Below are positions 55,790-64,000 of a stretch of DNA of 64,000 nucleotides, piece after piece (position 1 is the stretch's first letter; every line of letters begins with the position of its first letter). This stretch comes from Mycteria americana (lineage: Eukaryota > Chordata > Aves > Ciconiiformes > Ciconiidae). Under the pieces are notes generated by a model. It was not told where the DNA came from. It did not search any database and worked only from the letters and a program-made list of their open reading frames with translations. Position numbers and translations under genes: made by a program. The DNA lies in contig NW_027445653.1 in the NCBI RefSeq assembly GCF_035582795.1, positions 62,001-126,000 of the forward strand. Reading direction: 5' to 3'.

Positions 55790-57209
55790 TAAGCAGGAGA
55801 CACCACGGTGATCAGGCAGAGGGTTTGGCCAGACCGGCACTGACCAGCCACCTCCCCATGGGCAGCTGGCCCCTTGCAGCCCCCTCCTGCCCCCTCTTCC
55901 ACAGGCTGCTGCTTCCACAATCCACCTTGATCATTCCCTTTCTCTGCCCCAGTCTCCTCCCCAATTCAGAACCCTCAGCAATTATTTTTCCCCAATGGTC
56001 TAAGGTTTTCTCCATTTGTACCCAAATGTGATAGTTTGGATACCATTGCCTAGATCCTCTGGGACTTCAGTGGCATCACTGATGGCTTCCCCAGGCACTG
56101 ATGGCCTTGCAAGACTTGACTGCCCAGAAGGTCCCCAATGTTCTCCTCTCTGCTGTTTGGCCACTCGCCATGTCTGCAGCCACCTGCGAGACCCAGCCAG
56201 GACACACGGTGCTGCCCATACTTCTGGTCCCTTCTCACGCTCTTCTCTGTCACATCCTGCAGGTTCTCATGCCACCTCCCATAGTTTCCCATGGCATGTA
56301 CAGGTGGCTTCACCCCAGGGCAGGGCCTCACCAGGGGCCCAGTCATCTGTCTGCAGCCGTCCCATCTGGTGTCCTTGATGACCTCATGATGCCTGCCTGC
56401 TCCTGGCCAATCACATTGCCGTCATGAGGTGACCTCACAAGCAACAGCCCAACGACGTTGGCTTTGCCTACCTCTATCCCTCTCCACTGCCTGAGCTGTC
56501 ATCTGTGTTGCTTTGGGGTTGTGATGCACTTGGTGATGTCACAGTATCGGCCTGCCTGCCACAAGTCAGTCTGGTTACTGCAGTAGAAACGGCGTCTCAG
56601 TCACCTCCCAGCCATGTCACCTTCACCGTACTCTGCATCCCCCCTCTCCCAAGCTGTCAGTACTGCTGGGTGGGGTTTCCGACACTCCAGGCGACATCAC
56701 TGCGCCTGCCTCAGCACCTGGCCACTTGGGTTCTTTCCACAGAAGTGACTTCAAAATCCACCTCCCAGCTACGCTGCCTCTCCTTGCATCATCCGTTTCC
56801 AGCAACAGGAGCAGCCTCCCAGCCAACCTCCCAGAACCCTTCGCCTTTACCTGCCTCTCCTCTCCTCTCCTCTCTACAGCGCTGTCGTTTCTGCTGGGCA
56901 GGCAGCAACGTGCTCCCCACGGGGACTGCAGAGCCCTGGTGGGACAGCTCGAGTGGTGGGAGGGCAGCCATGGACGGCAAGGGCTCCTCAGGAAGGCAGG
57001 CAGGTGTGTGAGGAGGTGGAGCTGAGCTCTGGGCAAAGGGGAGGCTGGCGTGCACAGAGCCTTGCCCTGGAGGAAGCCTCATGGTCACAGGTCCTCAGTT
57101 ACGTGGCAAGTTGAACCACCCCCAGTCTGCTGGGAGGGCACCAGGGCTGGGCACAAGTAACCCAGGAGATGCCTGGAGGGTGTGGAAGACCATATGTTGA
57201 CACATGAGA
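55790..57209. other. Unassigned sequence with weak 65-bp-repeat resemblance
   Basis: Phrases such as GTGACCTCACAAGCAAC (56,430) and CACCTCCCAGCCATGTCACC (56,605) recall the 65-bp family of the left arm, but spacing is irregular. ORFs show no domain. Confidence 0.35.
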
Positions 57210-57800
57210 CACTCGATGAGCTGACGAGGGCTGGTGTCCTACCAACAGACAGGGTGGCTCTGGCTAGGGATGGGAAGGATGAGGGCAGCCATGGCTGCAA
57301 TGCCCATGAGTTGGTGGAGAAGTAGGACACCTAGCAGAATGAGAGTGCAGGACTGCAGGAGAGCTGATTTCAGTTATCGGAGGAACGGCTTGGAGTGTGC
57401 TGGAGGACAAAGGGGCTGTGAGTCCCCCCTGGATCTTCAGGGACAACATCCTCAAAGCCCAGGAAGAAGCCTGTCTGAAGTGCAGGGAGTGGAGCAGGGC
57501 CCACAAGAGGTCAGCGTGGATGAAGAGGGACCCCCCTGACTTAGGAGGTCAAACTGCAGAAGGAAGAGTAGGGAGGCTGGAGGGGACCAGGCTGCCCAGG
57601 AGGCAGACAGACCCCTGGCCTGGGGGTGCAGGGATGGAGCCAGCAGAGCCAAAGCTCAGCGGTGGCTGGAAGTGGCCATGCATGGGGAGGGCCCCCAGAA
57701 GGGCTTCTCTAAATGTGTTGTCAGCACAAGGAAGGCAGCTGAGGGAAACCTGGTGCCAGTGCCCCGTGGGGCAGGGGACGGAGTGACAAAGACAGTATAG
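57210..57800 (+). mobile_element. Old degenerate CR1 ORF2 fragment
   Basis: The order of features mirrors CR1 between endonuclease and RT: a decayed SDHE-type segment, then an ADF-like segment, then WIFRDNILKAQEEACLKC, comparable to WTFFKEEVLKAQERAVPRC in the 51.5-kb copy, then basic residues. Stops and indels are frequent and neither end is recognisable. Confidence 0.55.
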
Positions 57801-60800
57801 AGACAGTAATTCCTGGGAACAAAGATGCTTCCTTTGAGAGTGCTGGTAGGAAATGTATTTTGCTGAGTAACTGGACACACCTACACATTTTTCTATACAT
57901 TGACCTATACATAAATACAGGTTTTTCCATATACTCACATAGGAAGACAGATAACACAGATTTGATGAGATTGGTGCAAATTTGGCCATCCAGAAAGAGG
58001 AGAACGTTTCCCTGAAGCTTTGTACCTTGCTTTCCTCCATCAGGCAAGAGTGGTCAACACCTCCGAGCGTGACTCACTCTGTGCCAAGAGTTAGCGGTGG
58101 CATGGACAGTCCAGGGCAGGGAGTGTTTTGGGGCCCTGGGCTCTGTGCAAAGACACAAAAATTATCTTTCTTAATGCTGTAGGCCTCAGTATGATGGAAG
58201 TGCTGAGAACATGTTACAAAAATGAAGCAACAAAGAAATAGAATGAAAGATGTAGAGTGAAGGAAAAGTCCTGTTGCAACTTTAAGCTTCAAACACCATT
58301 GATGTTGTTCTCCTACTGGCTTTGTTTTGTCTTGTTTTCATGTACTGATCTCTGGGGGATTTGTGTACTGCCTTTGTTTGCAAAGGGAAGCGATCATAAA
58401 ATTGGGGTGGGATGCAGTTCCAGGGACAGGGGCGCGTGGTGCCAGTGGAGGTGCCCCGGGACCCTCTGCCCAGGCTCCAGCTGCAGCTTCCGAGGGGCTC
58501 TCGTCTCCAGCAGGTCCTCTGTGACAGCTGCCCGTCCCAGGCACCTACTGCAGAGACACCGGGTCCTCAGAGCTGGCACTGGGCACTGATGGTCAGACAG
58601 CGGAGCTCTGCCTGAAAAGCTGAGGAATTTTTACACGTGTTTGCAAGTATAAGCGTGACCTCATCAGCTGAAACAACTGAATACTTTTAATAAAATGTCG
58701 GTGTTTTCCCATGAGATCAAAATGCGGGGTTTTCAGGATGTGCATTAATAGCACGAGGAGCACTACTGACCTGCCTCTATAGTTGCATGGTCAGTACTCT
58801 GTCTGTTAGGCCGTGCATTTAATCTCCCTCATCTTTCACATATTCCACCTGTCCTAACAAAATTGACCAGGTCTGAAGTCACCTTTCCAGCAGCCCATCT
58901 GCACAGAAACACTGGCAATTGCTCTCTAGATTTGCCTTCCCCTTACTCTTTGATCATTCAGGCACCCCTCAACAATCCAGTAGCTGCTTTGAGCTTCAGG
59001 GAGGTAAAAGCCTGCCTATCTTTCAGTAGTCTGTCTAATTTAGTCTAAAGGGCCAACTCTTTAATTGAGTTTAGTTTATAATTTCCTTTCTGTCTAAAAG
59101 ATTTCTTGCATGATTATGCCTTGTGGGAGGTGAACCTCATGGGTGGCAGCTTGTACTTGGCATACACTTGAGGAGTGTGTTTTATTTGAATGGTGAATCT
59201 TAATGAGTTTTATTTTGTTTGTTCAAAATTAAGAAAATCCCTCTTTGCCTTTGTGCAGCCAGGTCTCTAAGGAAAGCGGTGGGAGCTGGAACGAAGGAGG
59301 GGTACCGTCCAGCTGCAGACTGCAGAGGAGAAGTCTGATGTAAGGAAAAGGGACACAAGTCCCAGGTGGCTGATGAGAGACATGATGGGGTTGGGGAGGT
59401 GAGGAGCAAGGTTGTCCATACTGTGTCAGACCTCAAGGGACAGCTTCTCCTACCAGTGCAGACCTCGTTAGGAGAGACCCTGGATGAATATCAACCAGAG
59501 AATGCTCCTATTGTCTCTTCTCTAAAATGAAAATTAATAAAATACACCCTTTAAAATAAAAGATCATGTTTATTAGAAGTTCTTGGAAATCTTTCTCCAG
59601 CAGTGCACTAGGAAACCTCTCTAATTAACTGTACAAGTCTAGAAGAAAATGACAAGAAGGCTCACAGGTCGTTAAGGCTTGCTTTAGTTTAATGAGCCCC
59701 ATGGGGCATTTGGTGCTGAGTCCTGGAACCTCAGGTACTGAGAGGAGATTGCACAAACCTCTCAAAGAATCAACACCAAAAGCCAAACCCAAAGTACCTT
59801 GAAGCATTAATGAGCCCCACTGAGGGCCATTACTGACAAAGCCTCCCAAGGGACTCCTTAGAGCAGACAACTGGAGGCCATGATTACAGGCAGGCAAAGG
59901 CACTGTGCAGGCAGCTGAGATGCTGAGAAAACCCTGGCTTTGTTCTATGAAGCAGAAAGGCCAAGCTCTGACCCCCAGCCCCGGGGAAGGCAGATCCTGT
60001 CCTTCACACAGTGCTCAGGGCTCTTCCTGGGGCAGTGGGATGTGGGGTGTGTGGTGCTGAGGGAAGGACAACGCTATGACAGTTCCCAGCCCTGCTGGGG
60101 GTGTGCAAGGAGGCAGTGAGGCCCCAGTGCCTCAGGACAACGTCTCTCCTCATAGGCCTTGGTACTATAGACGATTTCCATAGTTAAGGGGAAAAGCCTT
60201 GGGTTCTCTTGATGACTTCCAACCTTGCCAGCGCTCTTTCCCATCTCCACCACAGGTTGTCCTACGCTGTCCGACAGCTGCTTCTTTTGCCCTGCAGGCT
60301 GGAGACACCCATCTCGCTTCCTCACTTTGCTCTCACCCCGACATTTCCATACATTCACTGAAATCTGTCCACCCTCACACTCTCTTCTGTGAAACACAAA
60401 GAGATGGACTGATCTCCTGCTCCTTCTGGAGGACTTCATGTACTACAGCACTACCCTTTGAGTGACATTTCTTCCTCCTCATGCCCAATCTCCACCTTCC
60501 AAGCTGCACTGTGTGGCAGTGTTTCTCTCTCCTGCTGTTTTCTACCTCCAAGGAGAGCTCCACCATCTGGGAAACAACCCTTCAAGCAGGCATCCCAACC
60601 CATCAGCCTTCTGCTGGCCTTTCACCTGACCACACACAAGTAACCTCACCATCACCTCCCAAGGCTGCTAGCCTTTCAGCTTCTCGGATAGACACGACCA
60701 AGCTGCGTGCCTGCTGCTGTCCCAGCATGTACGCAGGCAGGAGAGACAGGACAACCAAAATGTAAGCCCTTTTCCTGGAGCGAGCCTAGGTCCTTCGGCA

Positions 60801-61309
60801 GAGGGGATCTCCCAGTCAATGTGCCAACCAGGTGCCTTTTGCGGGCCTGTCAGAGACCCTGGCAGATGTGAGCTTAAAAGCACATACCCCTGCCAGGAGT
60901 CAAGGGCTGAGCTATCAGCTGTTTCAGCAAGAAGTGACCTCACAGTCCCTTTCCCAGGCACATTCCTGCTGTTGTCCTATCACCTCCAGAGGCAGAAGTG
61001 ACCTCACAGCCCCCTTCACAGCCATTGGCTTTCTACTGGATTATGATTTCCCGAGACACAACAGACCATGTGATACCGTACCCAACCATCACCCTCCCTG
61101 TGGCCCAGTACCTGAGCAGATAAAAGTAAGCTTCTTTCATCACATTTATCTCATAGATTTCCTACCAATACTTTGAGTGGAGAAATGTTCCTCAGAAGCA
61201 CTACTGTATTTATACTGGTGCCTTTTATATCTCTACTTCTGCCTCTCTGGTTTTCCTTCTTCCTCTGTCTGTTCTGTCTTCAGAAAGCTCTCCAAGGAAA
61301 AGATCCATT
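57801..61309. other. Unassigned intergenic sequence
   Basis: I see no domain-bearing exon, RNA gene or clear transposon. Around 60,610-61,020 phrases like AGAAGTGACCTCACAG and CCTATCACCTCC again recall the 65-bp repeat family at irregular spacing. Confidence 0.35.
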
Positions 61310-61950
61310 GAATCATAGAATAACTCAGGTTGGAAGAGACCCCTGAACATCATCCTGTCCAGCTGTCCTGCTCAAGGCAGCGTTAACCAGATGAGGTCGC
61401 TCAAGGGCTCTGCCCAGTTTGGCATCATCCACAAAGGAGCTGGAAAGCACTCCGTCACATTGTACAGGCAGTTAATGGAGACATTCATCAGTGTTGGCCC
61501 AAGTGCTTGCACTGAGGGATGCCACTGGTAAGTGGCTGCCAGGAGGACTCTACCACTGGTGACATTTGGGCTTGATCCACCAGCCAGCTTCCCACCCACT
61601 ACATCATCCATTCCTTCAGCCCAGATATCACCAATCTGGCTGTAAAGAGGCTATGGGAGACCATGACATAAACCTTCCTAGGGTTCAGGTACAAAACATC
61701 CCCTTCTTTCCCCAACCGATACAGCTTCTGCAGTCCCTTTCTTGTCCTATGAGTACCTGGAAATGGCTGCAGGAGTATTTAGCCCATCACCTTCCCAGGA
61801 ACCGAGGTGAGGTTGACCAGCCTGTAATTCTCCCAATCCTCCTTCTTGCCCTTCTGGAAGAAAGGTTTGATATCTGCCTTTTCCAAGGACCCCAGAACCT
61901 CTCTGACTGCTCTGACACATTTGAGGGCACAATCCCAAAAGGGTGACGTG
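61310..61950 (-). mobile_element. Old CR1 fragment
   Basis: On the plus strand it starts AATCATAGAATAACTCAGG, the inverse of a CR1 3' end. The minus strand retains ADIKPFFQKGKKEDWENYR then NLTSVPGKVM (RT) and a decayed palm segment, with internal deletions and stops. It is more diverged than the 43- and 54-kb copies. Confidence 0.75.
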
Positions 61951-62039
61951 AGCAGACAGGAGCATTTACAATGAGCCTGTCCAAGGCACGTGAGATGAAT
62001 CTCACTGGGACAGTGGGGTTTGTTCCTGGAGTCACACAC

Positions 62040-62345
62040 AGAAATGGCAGGGCACTGTCAGGTATCCACATCTCAGCTGAACTCATGCACTCCTCATGCA
62101 CACAGGGGTGTTCAGAGGCACGAGTCCTTCCCTTGCACACGCGGAGGCAGTGCACTGCAGCAGGCACGGTGACTCTCTGGCCTCCTGTTGCCACTCCCAG
62201 AGGCTGGGAGGCACCTCAGCCCTGCGGTGTATCGCCCTGCTCTGCACCTCTCTGAGATGCCCCACGGTGTGAGAAATGGACACAGGGACCTCGGTTGACA
62301 GAAGCACATCCCAGTGCTGCATTCAGGTGGTTGGTTTCCCAGGGG
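62040..62345 (+). repeat. Dispersed repeat copy, partner at 35,800-36,095
   Basis: Same order and strand of shared segments as the 36-kb copy, about 80% similar. It lies about 1.0 kb from the 3' end of OR C, whereas the 36-kb copy lies about 1.6 kb upstream of OR unit A, so it may be part of an older OR-flanking duplication. Confidence 0.65.
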
Positions 62346-63193
62346 ACGTTACTCTCAAAGGGAAGTGACCTCGAGGCACTGTCTGTCCCGCTGGCCTTCA
62401 TGGCACCTCCAGGAATGGCTGATGGCATTTGTGCTCACTCGGGTTCACCTCCCCACACGCACACGATGTGCATGCTTAAGTCTCCTCTGAACAATGCAAA
62501 CATGGACTTCTGACCTAGTCATTCAGTGTCCCTCCGTGGACGGGCAACCAACCTCTCCGGGCTGGGGTGAGAGGCCAGTGCTGGGAACGACGGTTGCAAG
62601 GGGCTGGTCTGTATGGATTGTCCTGGGGCACCTTGCCCAGGGTGTCCAGCAAACAAGGTCACAGACCAGCCCCTGCTTTGCTGGTCCTTCAAGTCTGTCC
62701 CTGGAGGCCTGGCTGTGCAAGGGACACTGCTGCGTGCCCCCACCCTGCACACTCACACACTTTAGCTGTTCACTGGTGTTTTCCTCAACAGGGCACTTTC
62801 TTGAGCTTCTTCTTGACAGCAAATTTGAAAGAAGACCTAAGCCTTCAGGCACTGTACTCAGATCACCTCTCTTTATGGAAACACTGTTATGGAGGCCAGC
62901 TCTGTCCCAGAAGTGCCCATTGCCTGTCCCTGCCTGTGGTCACAGGACTGCCACGCAGCACGGCTGTGACCAAGCTGCCAGAGCGCTCAGGCCTTACACC
63001 AACGCAAGGGATCAGAAAGAGAGTGTGGAAGTGGAAAGAGAACAGCCCTGGAAAAGCAAGCGCTGGTGCTCCTGCCAGTGCTGCCATGCCGGGACTCTTG
63101 TCCCCTCCAACTCTGCACACACGAACTGTCCCTGCACATCCAAAATGGCCTTGGAGGAAGGATCTCAGGAAAAAATAAGTCAGTGAAGGGCCC
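62346..63193. other. 3' flank of OR C, no gene recognised
   Basis: Overlapping ORFs of up to 230 codons on the plus strand lack domains and show no splice-supported structure. Confidence 0.35.
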
Positions 63194-63199
63194 TTTATT
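63194..63199 (-). terminator. Candidate polyadenylation signal of OR C
   Basis: AATAAA on the minus strand (AAAATAAAGGG context), about 190 bp beyond the OR C stop codon. Confidence 0.4.
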
Positions 63200-63388
63200 T
63201 TGTTTAAACACACAGAAAGCACAGCTCCTCATTTACACAGCCACTCGGTCAGAAAAGAAAAGCTGACAGTGAATTAAAACTGGGAGGACACCATTCTCAC
63301 AGGTAAAAAAACAGCACAAACAACAAAAAATACAGAAGACAGGCTGAGGCTGTAATGGGTTACATTACAACTGCTATGCACAAGTTTG

Positions 63389-64000
63389 TTACTTCTGAAA
63401 AACACCCATTATCAGTTTCCACGCTGCATCTTTGAGCTCCTGGTTCCTCATGCTGTAGATGAGGGGGTTCACTGCTGGAGGAACCACCGAGTACAGAACT
63501 GCCATCACCAGATTCAGGGATGGAGAGGAGATGGAGGGGGGCTTCAGGTAGGCAACCATGGTAGTACTAATAAACAGGGAGACCACAGCCAGGTGAGGGA
63601 GGCACGTGGAAAAGGCTTTGTGCCGTCCCTGCTCAGAGGGGATCCTCAGCACAGCCCTGAAGATCTGCACATAGGACAGCATGATGAAAATAAAACATCC
63701 CAACACTGAACAGGCACTAACCACGAGAAGCCCAACTTCCCTGAGGTAGGAGTGTGAGCAGGAGAGTGTGAGGATCTGGGGAACTTCAGAGAAGAACTGG
63801 TCCAGGGCATTGCCTTGGCAGAGGGGGATTGTCAGTGTATTGGCCGTGTGCAGCACAGCAGAGAGAGACCCACTGCCCCAGGCAGCTGCTGCCATGCTGA
63901 GACAAGCTCTGCTGCCCAGGAGGCTCCTGTAGTGCAGGGGTTTGCAGATGGCAACATAGCAGTCATAGGCCATGATGGTGAGAAGACAATACTCTGCTGA
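63389..64000 (-). CDS. Olfactory receptor, OR14-like, 5' end beyond the window (OR C)
   Basis: The minus-strand frame is open from the window edge to the stop at 63389-63391 and covers late TM3 to the C-terminus (about 203 codons). Visible motifs are MAYDCYVAICKPLHY, ILTLSCSHSYLREVG, FRAVLRIPSEQGRHKAFSTC (TM5-TM6) and VNPLIYSMRNQELKD (TM7). It is homologous to OR A and B but inverted. Two key residues deviate: the DRY Arg is Cys (as in OR B), and loop 2 reads FFSEVPQ where OR A and B have FFCEIPQ. That removes the cysteine that normally pairs with the TM3 cysteine. The frame is otherwise intact, so it may be a gene beginning to decay. The N-terminal third cannot be judged. Confidence 0.9.
   Translation of the reverse strand, partial: SAEYCLLTIMAYDCYVAICKPLHYRSLLGSRACLSMAAAAWGSGSLSAVLHTANTLTIPLCQGNALDQFFSEVPQILTLSCSHSYLREVGLLVVSACSVLGCFIFIMLSYVQIFRAVLRIPSEQGRHKAFSTCLPHLAVVSLFISTTMVAYLKPPSISSPSLNLVMAVLYSVVPPAVNPLIYSMRNQELKDAAWKLIMGVFQK

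Noticed and set aside
62494-63186. 230-codon plus-strand ORF downstream of OR C
   Set aside because: No domain, overlaps the OR C 3' flank, and a second open frame overlaps it, indicating low stop frequency.

Overview
This window looks like avian nuclear DNA, probably from a GC-rich, duplication-rich (microchromosome-like) region. The grounds are several CR1 LINE copies with the CR1-type 3' octamer tail (ATTCTGTG), one nearly full-length CR1 ORF2, four LTRs of one bird-type ERV family, an ERVL-like remnant, and three olfactory receptor genes of the OR14-like type that is expanded in birds. No species is named because nothing in the sequence fixes it.

Layout. (1) About 1-12.4 kb and 22.1-29.3 kb form the arms of a large, interrupted inverted duplication. 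Shared blocks in opposite orientation include a 144-bp satellite, a 65-bp repeat, unique-sequence blocks and an inner block with CCAAT-box repeats. Each arm carries a RIMBP3-like coiled-coil gene copy fronted by a ~55-bp tandem repeat whose core is a CArG/TATA-like box. The left copy (1.7-3.9 kb, +) still has an SH3 domain but is frameshifted and sits at the outer end of its arm. The right copy (23.2-24.3 kb, -) is open but shortened by an internal deletion. The right arm also holds the first two exons of an F-box gene (+); the left arm keeps only a trace of exon 1. (2) The spacer (12.4-22 kb) holds a complete-looking 12-exon Maestro HEAT-like (MROH-family) gene on the minus strand (12,966-18,122, 514 aa) and a solo LTR with a 5-bp target duplication. 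(3) 30-33.5 kb is nested repeats: a CR1 split by a solo LTR, a second LTR, an old CR1 and a telomere-like tract. (4) 33.5-37.6 kb is mostly unassigned, with one long foldback structure. (5) 37.7-50.6 kb is a tandem segmental duplication carrying an intact OR gene (40,731) and a frameshifted OR copy (49,594), separated by CR1, LTR and ERV remnants. (6) 51.5-54.5 kb is a nearly full-length CR1 ORF2 with one internal stop. (7) 55-63 kb is mainly non-coding with an LTR and two old CR1 fragments. (8) A third OR gene runs off the window end on the minus strand.

The genes do not form a pathway. OR genes encode odorant GPCRs; the MROH-like, RIMBP3-like and F-box genes look like multicopy avian families caught in local duplication, deletion and repeat expansion. 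The most unusual feature is the association of amplified promoter-like modules (CArG/TATA boxes at 55 bp, CCAAT boxes at ~70 bp) with the duplicated coding units.
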